DNA of 64,000 nucleotides from Deltaproteobacteria bacterium (GTDB lineage Bacteria > Myxococcota_A > UBA9160 > UBA4427), in NCBI GenBank assembly GCA_029261835.1, contig JAJDAO010000075.1, positions 1 to 64,000 of the forward strand. Direction: 5' to 3'. The notes beneath the pieces are model-generated. The model was not told where the DNA came from and ran no database searches. It saw only the letters and a program-made list of their open reading frames with translations. The translations under genes and the position numbers were made by a program. This document shows, in pieces, positions 17,429 to 26,463 of the stretch; within the stretch, counting starts at the first letter, position 1; each line of letters begins with the position of its first letter.

Positions 17429-18320
17429 GCTCCGACACCCGAGGCAGATCGTCGACCATGCCGACGACCTGTCCGGCCACCAGCAAACCGTTTTCGACGT
17501 CGCCTGTGAGAGCGGCTTCGGGGAAGCGGTGGTAGCCGATCTTCGCGCGAAGCTCAGCCACGTCATTCGTCGACTTCTCGAACTCCGCCATCTCCAGCGA
17601 GCAGGCATTGCGCGCCACGCGCAGCGGACCACTCTTGCGGCCGACCATCATCGTGTCGCTCTCAGCCAGGCCGAGCAATGCCTGCTTGTAGTTGTCGTGG
17701 ATCGGTGACTCGTGGGTCGCGATGAATCGCGTACCCATCTGTACCGCCACCGCGCCGAGACACAGGGCAGCCGCCAGTCCTCGGCCGTCTCCGATGCCCC
17801 CCGCTCCGATCACGGGCAGACCCGTGGCATCGACCACCTGGGGGATCAGGACCAGCGTCGAGATCTCATCGGGGCTCTTGAAGGAGGCACCCTCGCTTCC
17901 TTCGGCGACGAGACCGGTGCAGCCGGCTTGCTTGGCCTTCATGGCGAGCTTGACGCTTGGCACGACGTGGTAGTTCTCGATACCCGCCTCGCGAAACAGT
18001 GGAGCGAGCTTCTTGGGAGAGCCGGCGCTGGTGGTTACGAACGCGACCCGTTCCTCGATCGCCACCTCGGCATGCCCCGCGGCCGTGGGGTGCGCCGCCA
18101 TGATGCTGATGCCGAAAGGCTTGTCGGTCAGTCGACGCGTCTCGCGGATGGCTTCACGCAAGCTCTCGCTGTCGAACATGGCGGTACCCATGATCCCGAG
18201 TCCACCGGCGTTGGAGACCGCCGCCACCATCGGGGGCGTAGAGATCAGGCCCATCGGTCCCAGGCATATGGGATGCCGGATGCCGAGACGCTCGCTGAAA
18301 GGGGTGGGGATCGTCGCCAT
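17355..18320 (-). CDS. Nitronate monooxygenase / 2-nitropropane dioxygenase family FMN enzyme
   Basis: 321 residues, TIM-barrel. It starts TPFSERLGIRHPICLGPMGL with the usual NMO opening (LGI.yPI..gPM). It also has GGLGIMG, IPQVVDATGLPVIGAGGIGDGRGLAAAL (FMN phosphate binding, read as PVIGAGGIGDGRG) and GAVAVQMGTRF. The family oxidises alkyl nitronates with FMN and O2; some relatives are enoyl reductases, so the exact reaction is not certain. The ATG follows AAAGGAG. Single-gene unit converging with lnt, with a 74-base 3' overlap. Confidence 0.85.
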   Translation of the reverse strand: MATIPTPFSERLGIRHPICLGPMGLISTPPMVAAVSNAGGLGIMGTAMFDSESLREAIRETRRLTDKPFGISIMAAHPTAAGHAEVAIEERVAFVTTSAGSPKKLAPLFREAGIENYHVVPSVKLAMKAKQAGCTGLVAEGSEGASFKSPDEISTLVLIPQVVDATGLPVIGAGGIGDGRGLAAALCLGAVAVQMGTRFIATHESPIHDNYKQALLGLAESDTMMVGRKSGPLRVARNACSLEMAEFEKSTNDVAELRAKIGYHRFPEAALTGDVENGLLVAGQVVGMVDDLPRVSELMARMVAEAAEIFDRKRQGFAAGT

Positions 18321-18437
18321 GGGGGGCTCCTTTGGTTCGATTTGCTAGGCGATCTGGCATGGGCCGGGCGTGGCCGGAATCTCGGAGCATAGGAGCACGC
18401 GATCTCGCTGTAAACGCGACACCATCGGCGTGAGCCG

Positions 18438-19022
18438 TCAGTGGCGCGTGCGGTGGAGCGCCGGATCCACCACGCGTGCCATCGCGTCGGCCGCCTGCGA
18501 ATCCAGGCCCAGGTAGGTCGCGACGCGCTCGGCCAGCGCGAGGGGCCGAAGGATCAGCTCTTCGTAGCTCACAGACAGCCACTGGAAACACGCCTCGTGT
18601 TCCAGTAGCTCCTTCGTCTCGTCGTTCTGCGCGGCGAAGATGCGCGCGAGCCGCTCTGCGGGCAGATCGCTTCTCGGCTGACCCAGCCGCTCTAGCATAC
18701 GGTTCTGCGAGGCCACGACTTCCGAGGGCTTTCGCTCCATCAGGATGACGCGATAGCTGCGATCGTGAGGGAGGTCTCGCAGCAGTCGATGGATCACCTT
18801 CACCGCTCGTCCGGGTGCGTGCGTGAGCCACGAAGTATCGCTGCGGGTTCGCCTGACGGCCTCCAGTTCGAAGTAACCGCGTGGGTTCGACTCATCTGCG
18901 GGCCGCGCCTCGTCGCTCAGGAGATCCAGGCCGGCGGCCCGCAGCATCGCCATCATGAGAGAGGTTCCCGAGCGCGGGATGCCCGACACGACGATGATGG
19001 GCTGCCGTGACTCGTCACTCAC
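18438..19022 (-). CDS. Small sulfotransferase-family protein
   Basis: 194 residues, shorter than most sulfotransferases (250-300). GIPRSGTSLM near residue 14 is the PAPS 5'-phosphosulfate loop. RAVKVIHRLL, YRVILMERKPSEVVASQ (the 3'-phosphate region with Arg and Ser) and the late WLSVSYEELI follow in the expected order. It may sulfate a small molecule or surface glycan, or could be another P-loop group transferase. Its ATG overlaps the stop of the upstream methyltransferase by four bases (ATGA), so the two are coupled and probably act on related substrates. Confidence 0.75.
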   Translation of the reverse strand: MSDESRQPIIVVSGIPRSGTSLMMAMLRAAGLDLLSDEARPADESNPRGYFELEAVRRTRSDTSWLTHAPGRAVKVIHRLLRDLPHDRSYRVILMERKPSEVVASQNRMLERLGQPRSDLPAERLARIFAAQNDETKELLEHEACFQWLSVSYEELILRPLALAERVATYLGLDSQAADAMARVVDPALHRTRH

Positions 19023-20584
19023 TTCATCAACATCGCATTGTCCGCCGCCAGTTGCAGGATCTTCTCCAACTCGTCAGCGGGCAAGCGCCCCTCGAAGTGC
19101 TGCAGGAGGGCATCGCGATCGCGGCTGCCATCCAACAGGCAGAGGACCTCTCGCGCGATCGCATTGTCGACGGCGAGTGCGCGGAGCCGCAACGTTGTCG
19201 TTCGTTCGTTCTCGGCAAGCTCGAGCCGAACGAGCGGGCTGGCGACGGGATATGTGCTCGGTTCGAAGGACCAGCACGGCGGGCTCGACTGCAGATCTAC
19301 CATGTCGGCCAAGTGGATCCGCCCCAGCAATAGCGCGAGGATCTCTCGCTCCTTCCGATCCTGCGCATCACGAGCGCCCATCGCCACGCCGAGCCGCCGG
19401 CACGCCCAGTCGACCAGCTCTTCGAAGGCGATCGGTTGACGGGACTCCTCGCAGAAACGCAGCAGTGAGGCCTTGACCAGCGGCTGGTCCACTTCGATCG
19501 TTCGCCCGTGCCGATCGCGGAACTCGACGACGGCCGGGCCATTGATTGGAGGGTCGGCACTTGTCGGCTCGAGGTTCGACGCGATGTACATCTCGCAGGT
19601 GCGATGCAGATCCGGCATTTCATGCAGCACCACATCAGCGTGGCAGAGCAGGCTCTGGCGGAACTTGCGGTTGACGGCGAAGTCGAGGATCTGAAGCCGC
19701 TGAGCCCGGCTCTCGACGAGCTTTTCGAGCAGCTCTGAGGGCTCGTGTGGCATGTTGTCGAGCTCCATGTCGATCAGATCAGCATCCGCCAGATACTGAA
19801 GCCCATGCGCCCCGGCGCGCTCGATGAAGTCGAGAACATAGAAGGGGTGGTTCTGGTCCTCCAGATACTCGTGGGAGAAGTAGTATTCCCTGCTCGGGTC
19901 TCTCGCCACGGCTCCGACGCTCTCGAGATAGTCGCGGTAGGCGGATTCCCGCGCCGGCACCGTCTGGAGAAGAATGTCGAGCAGCTCCCGGGAGCGCTCG
20001 ATGCGCTGCTGGATGTCGTTGACTCCCCGATTGTGCTGGCGCAGCAGCTCGCGGATGGAGTGCTGCATGTACCAGCCGGGATACGTGTTGTAGCTGATGA
20101 ACGCGACACCGATCGGGGACAGCAGCCTCTTGCAGGCGGCAAATAGGTGTTCTTGCAGTCCTGGCGTAACCCAGGACATCAGGCCGTGAACGACGATGTA
20201 GTCGAAGGATCCGAAGTCGCTGTCGAGGTCGACGAAGCTGCCGACTTCGAGGCGCACGTTGTCCAGCGCGAGGCGAGATTGCAGGCCGCGTCCCGCGCTG
20301 ATATGCGCCTTGGCTAGGTCGATCCCAACGAATGTCGATTCCGGATGGCAGAGTGCCAGCGGAAGGAGGTTCCCCCCGTCGCCGCAGCCCAGCTCCAACA
20401 TGCTGCAGCGGTCGGCCGCAGCGGCCTCCAGTCCCCAGAGGTTGGCCGTCGTCTCGAGGTGCGACGGTCGCGCGGAGGGCCACGGGCCCGTGCGATAGGG
20501 GATCCGTTCGTAGCTCTGCTGGGTGCGCGCGACCGAATCGAGGTCTTCGGAGGAGAGGGGATCGGCGGCTCGCTTGGTCCTCAT
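19019..20584 (-). CDS. SAM methyltransferase with PKMT-type regulatory domain
   Basis: 521 residues. The N-terminal Rossmann methyltransferase has motif I LELGCGDGGN near 64, then FVGIDLAKAHI and FDYIVVHGLMSWV. The middle, SYNTYPGWYMQHSIRELL, then YYFSHEYLEDQNHPFYV, is the methyltransferase regulatory domain (PF10119) seen in rickettsial protein-lysine methyltransferases PKMT1/2. The C-terminus resembles the PKMT winged-helix-like domain (REVLCLLDGSRDRDALLQH). By family it would methylate lysines, often on outer-membrane proteins; the substrate here is unknown. It is translationally coupled to the sulfotransferase. Confidence 0.8.
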   Translation of the reverse strand: MRTKRAADPLSSEDLDSVARTQQSYERIPYRTGPWPSARPSHLETTANLWGLEAAAADRCSMLELGCGDGGNLLPLALCHPESTFVGIDLAKAHISAGRGLQSRLALDNVRLEVGSFVDLDSDFGSFDYIVVHGLMSWVTPGLQEHLFAACKRLLSPIGVAFISYNTYPGWYMQHSIRELLRQHNRGVNDIQQRIERSRELLDILLQTVPARESAYRDYLESVGAVARDPSREYYFSHEYLEDQNHPFYVLDFIERAGAHGLQYLADADLIDMELDNMPHEPSELLEKLVESRAQRLQILDFAVNRKFRQSLLCHADVVLHEMPDLHRTCEMYIASNLEPTSADPPINGPAVVEFRDRHGRTIEVDQPLVKASLLRFCEESRQPIAFEELVDWACRRLGVAMGARDAQDRKEREILALLLGRIHLADMVDLQSSPPCWSFEPSTYPVASPLVRLELAENERTTTLRLRALAVDNAIAREVLCLLDGSRDRDALLQHFEGRLPADELEKILQLAADNAMLMK

Positions 20585-20793
20585 TGCTGTCTCCGCGTGA
20601 GGTTCTCTCCGCCATTGTGCAGCTCTACGGGCGCCGAGGGCAAGGGCGACCCACTCTTCGATGAAGCGCAGCGCTCTTCGGGCATCGTGCGGAGGGAATC
20701 CGGCTTGCCCGTTGACGCCTCGGCCCGCCCCGGCCTGCTACGATCCCGCCTCCAGAGCCGGTGGCCGCGCTCTGACATCTCCGAGGACGAGAA

Positions 20794-21432
20794 TTGGCTC
20801 GAGATATTGATGCGGTGCTCTTTGACTTCGGCGGTGTCTTCACCGACTCCCCCTTCGAAGCGGTGGAGGCGGCGGGGCAGGAGATCGGCGCGGAGCCGGG
20901 ACAGCTCGGCGACATCATGTTCGGTCCCTATCACCAGGATACCGACCATCCATGGCATCGGCTGGAGCGCGGCGAACTCAGCCTGGTCGATGCTCGCCTC
21001 GAGCTGATTGAGCGTGGTCGAGAGTCTGGCTTCGAGATCGATCCGTTCGAGCTACTGGGCCGGATGGTTCGCGCCGGAGGCGCTCGTGACAGCTTTGTCG
21101 AGTGCGTGCGAAGCCTGCGTAGCCGAGGCTATCGAACCGCCATTGTGACCAACAACGTGCGCGAGTTCAGCCAGGGGTGGCGCAAGATGATCCCGGCCGA
21201 CGAGCTCTTCGAGACGATCGTCGACTCGAGCGAGGTGGGGGTTCGCAAGCCCGATCCCGAGATCTATCGCATCGCGCTACGCGAGCTCGGTGATGTCGAG
21301 CCCGGGCGCTCGGTCTTCCTGGACGACTTCGAGAGCAACGTGCAGGCGGCGCGACGACTCGGCATTCACGGGGTTCTCGTCGGCCCGGATTTCGCGCGAG
21401 CGATCGACGAGCTGGAGTGCCTGCTGCAGTGA
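20794..21432 (+). CDS. HAD-superfamily hydrolase (epoxide-hydrolase-N-like subclass)
   Basis: 212 residues. Motif I is VLFDFGGVFTD near residue 8 with the nucleophilic Asp; as in soluble-epoxide-hydrolase N-domain relatives, the +2 position is Gly rather than Asp. Motif II is AIVTNN, motif III VGVRKPDPEIY (Lys), and motif IV FLDDFESNV (acidic pair). A small helical cap lies at about 20-90. Probably a cytoplasmic phosphatase with unknown substrate. The TTG start is preceded by GAGGA at a good distance. It diverges from the methyltransferase gene and is separated from the next gene by 120 bases. Confidence 0.82.
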   Translation: MARDIDAVLFDFGGVFTDSPFEAVEAAGQEIGAEPGQLGDIMFGPYHQDTDHPWHRLERGELSLVDARLELIERGRESGFEIDPFELLGRMVRAGGARDSFVECVRSLRSRGYRTAIVTNNVREFSQGWRKMIPADELFETIVDSSEVGVRKPDPEIYRIALRELGDVEPGRSVFLDDFESNVQAARRLGIHGVLVGPDFARAIDELECLLQ

Positions 21433-21523
21433 CGGCTCAACGCGTGTGCCGCCACCAGTCGGGTCGCTAGAAGCGATCTCACTCTTCGGGTCCGATTCGG
21501 CGGTCGAGTGTCCCGCGATTGCG

Positions 21524-21529
21524 TACAAT
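21524..21529 (+). promoter_or_regulatory. Candidate -10 box of the isoaspartyl methyltransferase gene
   Basis: TACAAT lies 27 bases ahead of the start at 21556, in an otherwise GC-rich region, one base off consensus and preceded by TGCG. No good -35 box is seen at 16-18 bases upstream. GGAGGT at 21545-21550 is a strong ribosome site for the gene. Confidence 0.4.
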
Positions 21530-21555
21530 TCACTCGCTCGTGTCGGAGGTCGAGC

Positions 21556-22335
21556 ATGGCCGAGCCGCTCCGCCGGAACACGTCGCTACCCGAGAGTCAC
21601 CGGTCCCGGCTCCGGCCGTGTGGGCCCTGGCCGGCGTTGTTGTTCGTCCTCCTGTGTCCCCTGACCGCTTGCGTGGAGACCGCCCGTGAGCCCGCCGTGG
21701 ACTGGAAGAGCATGCGAGAAGAGATGGTCAGCCGTCAGATCGAAGCCCGGGGGATTCGTGATCCGCGGGTGCTCGCGGCCATGCGCCATGTTCCACGGCA
21801 TCGCTTCGTGGAGCCATCGCTGCGGCGTCACGCATACGACGACGGCCCGCTGCCGATCGGCCGGCGACAGACGATCTCCCAGCCCTTCATCGTCGCTGCC
21901 ATGAGCGAGGCGCTCGATCCACAACCCCAGGACCGAGTGCTGGAGATCGGCACGGGATCAGGCTATCAGGCGGCGGTTCTCTCTCGGCTCGTCGAGCGCG
22001 TCTACAGCATCGAGATCATCGAGGAGCTCGCGCTGCGGGCTCGAGAGGTTCTCGCGGACGGTGACTACGACAACGTCGAAGTCGTGATCGGTGATGGCTA
22101 TCGAGGCCTGCCGCGGGAGGCTCCCTTCGACGGCATCATTGTCACGGCAGCGCCCACAGCGGTTCCTCAGCCGTTGATCGAGCAGCTTCGGCCGGGCGGA
22201 CGTCTGGTGGTCCCGGTCGGCGACTGGAGCCAGGAGCTGAGGGTGATCGAAAAGACGGAAGCGGGTGTCGTGAGCCGAGTTCTCTTCCCGGTGCGCTTTG
22301 TTCCGATGACGGGAGAGGCAGAAGGGCAACCGTGA
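21556..22335 (+). CDS. pcm: Protein-L-isoaspartate O-methyltransferase with lipoprotein signal peptide
   Basis: 259 residues from ATG 21556, six bases after GGAGGT. The N-terminal 33 residues are Arg-rich then hydrophobic, ending in the lipobox LTAC, so the protein appears to be exported and lipidated. The rest is a full PCMT: REEMVSRQIEARGIRDPRVL, RHRFVEP, TISQPFIVAAM, motif I VLEIGTGSGYQAAVL and FDGIIVTAAP. The enzyme repairs isoaspartyl residues using SAM, which is normally only cytoplasmic, so the exported form is unusual. A hairpin separates it from the converging tamB. Confidence 0.88.
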   Translation: MAEPLRRNTSLPESHRSRLRPCGPWPALLFVLLCPLTACVETAREPAVDWKSMREEMVSRQIEARGIRDPRVLAAMRHVPRHRFVEPSLRRHAYDDGPLPIGRRQTISQPFIVAAMSEALDPQPQDRVLEIGTGSGYQAAVLSRLVERVYSIEIIEELALRAREVLADGDYDNVEVVIGDGYRGLPREAPFDGIIVTAAPTAVPQPLIEQLRPGGRLVVPVGDWSQELRVIEKTEAGVVSRVLFPVRFVPMTGEAEGQP

Positions 22336-22337
22336 GC

Positions 22338-22366
22338 GGCGCCCTCACTCGCAGAGTGAAGGTGCC
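22338..22366. terminator. Bidirectional hairpin between pcm and tamB
   Basis: GGCGCC at 22338-22343 and TCACTC at 22345-22350 pair with GAGTGA at 22354-22359 and GGTGCC at 22361-22366 around a GCA loop, with one C/A mismatch and one G-U pair. It begins three bases after the pcm stop and includes the tamB stop codon. It has TTGC but no T run on the plus strand. Confidence 0.6.
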
Positions 22367-25300
22367 TTGCAAGCGGGCTCGGCTTCGCGACGATAGGGTG
22401 GCGGGGGCGCGGTCAAGCCCCCGACGCCGAAGCGCTCGAGGCCCCAGTAGTTGTAGGACCAGAGCAGGTCGATGCTCGAAGCCCCGCTGCGCTTGACCTT
22501 GCTCTCGAGGCTGAAGTTCCGCCAGAAGCGCCAGCGAACCTCCACCGCTTCCTCGGCGGCAGAGCCGAGCGATTGAATCAGGCGCAGGTAGACGTCCGGC
22601 GTCAGTTGCGATTCGACTTCGACGGCGGGTGGTTCGTCGCGGTCACCCGACGTTACGCTGATTTGATCGATTCTCAGTCGCTCGCGCAGGTCGGGTGCCA
22701 GGTTGTCCACCAGCAGCGCGCCGGCGGCCGATGCGGCGCTGGCTCGCAGTCTGCCCGACGGGTCGTCCGTGTCGTCGTCCTGGGAGCGGCCGAGGAAGAT
22801 GAACGAAATGATCTCAGCACTATCCATGGGCGGCTCGCTCGTGAGCTCCAGTCGAGGTGCGTTGGCGGGGCCCGTGAGATGGGCCGTGACCCGTACGTCT
22901 TGGCTCGCCTGGCGAGTTGCCAGGATGTCGACGTCCGGAATAGTCGCGTCCTCACCGGCGAACATCGCGACGCCACGTTCGAGCTCGAATCGCTTGCCCT
23001 GGAGGCTGTATCGGCCGCGCTCGACTTCTAGCGTGCCTCCGTAGCGGGCCCGCTCGCCCGCGGCCTTGGTGACCTGGACCTCGCCGACGACCTCGGCGTC
23101 CAACCCCATGCCGCGAACCCAGGTGCCCGGCGCCATGACGAACGTGACGTCGACGCTCGTGTTCTCGTCGAGCCCGGCGATCTCCGTTTCACCCTCGTAG
23201 ATCGATGCGCTCTCTCTCGCGTCGGGAAGTCCCAGCACGCGGATCTCCTTGAGCACCGGATCCTCCGGGCTGGGAAACGAGACCCGAACATCGCGCAGCT
23301 GGATGTCCCCGGTCACGTTCAACGCCCGCAGAGCCCCCGTCGCGGCGAGCTGCCCGTCGAAGTAGGTTCGCAGCAGTCCGAGCTGGTTGAACAGGAAGTC
23401 CTCGAAGAGGATCTCGAGCTGTACATCGTCTACGCCAGAGGGGCTCCAGGCCAGTGTGCCGGAGATCTGGCTGTTGCCCTTGGGAGAGGACAACGTCAGC
23501 CGGTCGAGACTGGCCCGCGAGCCGCTGAAGCGCACCGAGCCGTCGAGTGGGCCGGCTGAGGCCTGTTGGTTCGCGATCGTGAAGACGCCATCGCGTAGCT
23601 CGACTTCGCCCTCGACCAATGGGATCGGCTCAGCACCCGTGACGCTGAGGGCGCCATCCACTTCGCCCCAGGTTCTGATGGACAGTCGCGGCGCCAGGAA
23701 CGCGAGCCAGCTCAGGTCGAAGTGATCGGCCTGCAGCGCAATGCGGCTGGCGGCGTCGTACGGCCAGCCCGCCATCTGGTCGCGCCAGGTCGGCACCGGC
23801 CGCGATCGGTTCAGCGGAAGCCGCCCCTCGACCGAGAGCTCGCGATCACCCTGGCGGATGAATTCAGCCTGGACGTCGAGCTGATCCCCGTTCGAGGCGG
23901 CGCGCAGCACCATACGATCCGCCTCGGCGCTGCCGATGCGCGGTCTCTCCCAGCTCGCGTGGCCGAGTAGGTCAGGGCTCTGCAAGCGCCCGGACAGGAC
24001 CAGCTCGCTGGAGAGCTGCCCACCCAGATCGAGCCCGATTCCCGCCATTTCCGCGACTTCGCTCGCCTCGAACGACGAGAGGCTCAAGAGCGTCGGTCGG
24101 AGTTCGTCGCCTCGCAGTCCGCCGCTCGTTTCGAGGCGCCCCGCGAATCCCACGCCCTGCAACATCGCCTCGAAGTCGACCGTCCTCTCCTCCCCGTCCT
24201 GCCAGGAGGCCCAGGCCGAGGCCGCCACTTCGCGACGCCCCTCACCCAGGCGCATCCCCTCGACGCGAAGCGTCGTTCCGCCGAATCGAAGAGAGCAGCT
24301 CAGCGGGCCGGCCAACAGCTCGGCCACAAAGCTATCCGCCGCTGGCACCTCGTAGAGGCGGCCATCCCGAATACCAAGGCTGCCCTTGATTCTCGGGTAG
24401 GGAGTGCCGCCGGCCGCGCGGAGGTTTCCGTCGACGATTCCGCCGAGTCGCCGTTGCTGCGGGGCGAATAGCGGCGAGAGCCAGTCGAGGTGGAACTGAT
24501 GGGTCACGAGTTCGAGGCTCGCCCGCTCGTCCCCGAGCAGTGCTCGGGGATCGTCGATATTGACGAGACCCGGTAGCTCGGTCTTCAGTCGGAGTTCTTC
24601 GCCATCGCCGCGCAGCAGGCCGACGCTCGCGGAGAAGCGGTCGTCGCTCGATTCGAGCCAGAGCGTCGCGCGATCGGCAGTGAGTCCCATGAGCCGTGGT
24701 TCGTGCCACAGGAGCCGCGCGTTCAGATCGGGCCGTCGCAGCGAGCCGGCGGCTTCGAGCGAGCCGGTCATCTCGCCCGCCATGCCGTTGTCGACACCGA
24801 TCAACGTCGCAAGTGTCGCGAGGTCCAGCGAGTGAAGAGCGATTCGTGTCGGCAGCAGCACACCCTCGCCGACGCCACCCGAGACCGCCAGCGATCCGCC
24901 CGACCAGATCAACTCCAGGTCGCTCACCGAAGCACCGCGCGGTTCGATTCTCAGTGCGGCGGCCTGGCGGCTGCGCAGGAAGGTGCCGGGCATCGCGGTC
25001 GCTTCCTCGTCCACTGTGATGGACAGAGAATCGATTTGGTAGCGCCGATCGCCCAGCGCACTCAGTGCTAGCGCGAGTTCGGCAGGGCCGGTCGTCCCGA
25101 GGTGCAGAGAAGATCCGGTCAGCTTGAGCGAGCCGACCGGATCGTTCCAGGCGCCCGAGATATTCAGGCCCAGCTCGGCCTGGCCCGACAGGCCGGTGAT
25201 GGGAAGCCAGCTCTCCGGCAGCTTGGCAAGTTCGAGCGCCGGCGCGTGCAGCTCGACCTCGCCGACGCCCGAGCGGTCACCGTGGCCTTGCGCCACAACC

Positions 25301-26463
25301 TGCCCGGCGGCGACCTGCAGCTGGGCGCCTTCGAAGGCCCAGGAGCCGGAATCGAGCTGGTACCGCCCCTGGATCTCGCCTGCTTCGATATCTCCGCCCG
25401 CAAGTCTCGAGGGGCCCAGCATTCCGTGAAGCTCGAGACGCGGGTGCTCATCGCGTTGTCCGGTGGGCCAGGCCAGCTCGGCCGTCAGCTCGCCGGCGAG
25501 CCGCGAGCTGAGCCGCCCTTCACTTTGTTCCGCCGACGCGCCGGTCCGCAAGAGACCCAGATCGATCTGCTGAAAGCGAACGCTGGCCCCGGCCTTGGCG
25601 ATCACCGGCGCCGCCGCCGAGCCCGAGAAGGTGAATGCAGCGCTGCCGCTCAGCTCACCGATTGGGCCGTGCAGCGTCACTTCGCGCAGCCGCGCCCGGC
25701 GGCTCACCAGATCCCAGCGCATCGATCCCCAGCCGAGATTGAGCCCCCGCCAGACGAGTTCTTTCAGTGCGAGATCCAGCTGACCGTTGCCGGGCCAGCC
25801 GAGTGGCTCGTCGCTGCGCCAGCGGATTCGCTGGAATTCCGCCTCCAGGCGCGTTCGCACGTGGAGGGGATCGGGCATGGCTCGCGTCTCGATTTCGAGC
25901 TCGAGATCGCCGTCGCGAATCTCCAGCGTTTCGATCGCGATGACGATGCGCTGCCGTGTGTCGCTCTGCTGCGGGGCCTCGCGGCGGCGGGTCCCTGCCC
26001 AGCCGGCGATCTTGAGGCTGCCATCACGCGCGCGAGAAACCGCCACGCGCGGTCCGTCGATCACGAGCGATTGCACGACGAGCCGGCTTTCCCGGAAGCT
26101 TCGCTGGATGTCGAAGTCGACGGCGATATCGCGAACAGTCAGCACGGCTGTCGGGTCATTCGCCCCGCCTGGCGGAGCGAGTGATAGATCGCGTGCCAGC
26201 AGACCACGGAAGATCGAGCCCTCGAGCGTTCCGATCCTCAACTCGTGGTGCAGTGCCCGGCTGGCGGCAAGCTCGATCAGGGCCTTCAACGCATCGGGGT
26301 TCCAGCCCGCTGCCAGCGCCAGGCTGAGCGCGAGCAGTGCCATGACGATCGTCAGCCAGGTTCCCAACACGGTCGTGAGTACAATGCGCGGCACGCGCCA
26401 CCGTCTCGTCGGTGCGGGAGGCCCGTGGTCGTGGGCTCGATCCTGCCGCTCGTGGCCGCTCAA
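22345..26463 (-). CDS. tamB: Translocation and assembly module inner-membrane protein TamB
   Basis: 1372 residues from a TTG at 26463 that overlaps the tamA stop (TTGA). A single N-terminal signal-anchor helix (IVLTTVLGTWLTIVMALLAL) is followed by about 1,000 residues of repetitive beta-strand pattern (AsmA/TamB-like lipid groove) and the conserved C-terminal DUF490/TamB domain: GTLEVERGRYSLQGKRFELE, GVAMFAGEDATIPDVDI, ISFIFLGRSQDD, then a last segment ending VKRSGASSIDLLWSYNYWG. TamB spans the periplasm and works with the TamA barrel in inserting outer-membrane proteins and probably moving phospholipids. A GTG about 22 codons further in is an alternative start. Confidence 0.9.
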   Translation of the reverse strand: MSGHERQDRAHDHGPPAPTRRWRVPRIVLTTVLGTWLTIVMALLALSLALAAGWNPDALKALIELAASRALHHELRIGTLEGSIFRGLLARDLSLAPPGGANDPTAVLTVRDIAVDFDIQRSFRESRLVVQSLVIDGPRVAVSRARDGSLKIAGWAGTRRREAPQQSDTRQRIVIAIETLEIRDGDLELEIETRAMPDPLHVRTRLEAEFQRIRWRSDEPLGWPGNGQLDLALKELVWRGLNLGWGSMRWDLVSRRARLREVTLHGPIGELSGSAAFTFSGSAAAPVIAKAGASVRFQQIDLGLLRTGASAEQSEGRLSSRLAGELTAELAWPTGQRDEHPRLELHGMLGPSRLAGGDIEAGEIQGRYQLDSGSWAFEGAQLQVAAGQVVAQGHGDRSGVGEVELHAPALELAKLPESWLPITGLSGQAELGLNISGAWNDPVGSLKLTGSSLHLGTTGPAELALALSALGDRRYQIDSLSITVDEEATAMPGTFLRSRQAAALRIEPRGASVSDLELIWSGGSLAVSGGVGEGVLLPTRIALHSLDLATLATLIGVDNGMAGEMTGSLEAAGSLRRPDLNARLLWHEPRLMGLTADRATLWLESSDDRFSASVGLLRGDGEELRLKTELPGLVNIDDPRALLGDERASLELVTHQFHLDWLSPLFAPQQRRLGGIVDGNLRAAGGTPYPRIKGSLGIRDGRLYEVPAADSFVAELLAGPLSCSLRFGGTTLRVEGMRLGEGRREVAASAWASWQDGEERTVDFEAMLQGVGFAGRLETSGGLRGDELRPTLLSLSSFEASEVAEMAGIGLDLGGQLSSELVLSGRLQSPDLLGHASWERPRIGSAEADRMVLRAASNGDQLDVQAEFIRQGDRELSVEGRLPLNRSRPVPTWRDQMAGWPYDAASRIALQADHFDLSWLAFLAPRLSIRTWGEVDGALSVTGAEPIPLVEGEVELRDGVFTIANQQASAGPLDGSVRFSGSRASLDRLTLSSPKGNSQISGTLAWSPSGVDDVQLEILFEDFLFNQLGLLRTYFDGQLAATGALRALNVTGDIQLRDVRVSFPSPEDPVLKEIRVLGLPDARESASIYEGETEIAGLDENTSVDVTFVMAPGTWVRGMGLDAEVVGEVQVTKAAGERARYGGTLEVERGRYSLQGKRFELERGVAMFAGEDATIPDVDILATRQASQDVRVTAHLTGPANAPRLELTSEPPMDSAEIISFIFLGRSQDDDTDDPSGRLRASAASAAGALLVDNLAPDLRERLRIDQISVTSGDRDEPPAVEVESQLTPDVYLRLIQSLGSAAEEAVEVRWRFWRNFSLESKVKRSGASSIDLLWSYNYWGLERFGVGGLTAPPPPYRREAEPACKAPSLCE

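Noticed and set aside
18356..18369. GG-N10-GC sequence resembling a sigma-54 promoter
   Set aside because: The -12 element is GGGC rather than TTGC, and no plus-strand gene follows.
20712..20744. TTGACG and TACGAT upstream of the HAD gene as a sigma-70 promoter
   Set aside because: The spacer is 21 bases, too long; TACGAT alone is weak evidence.
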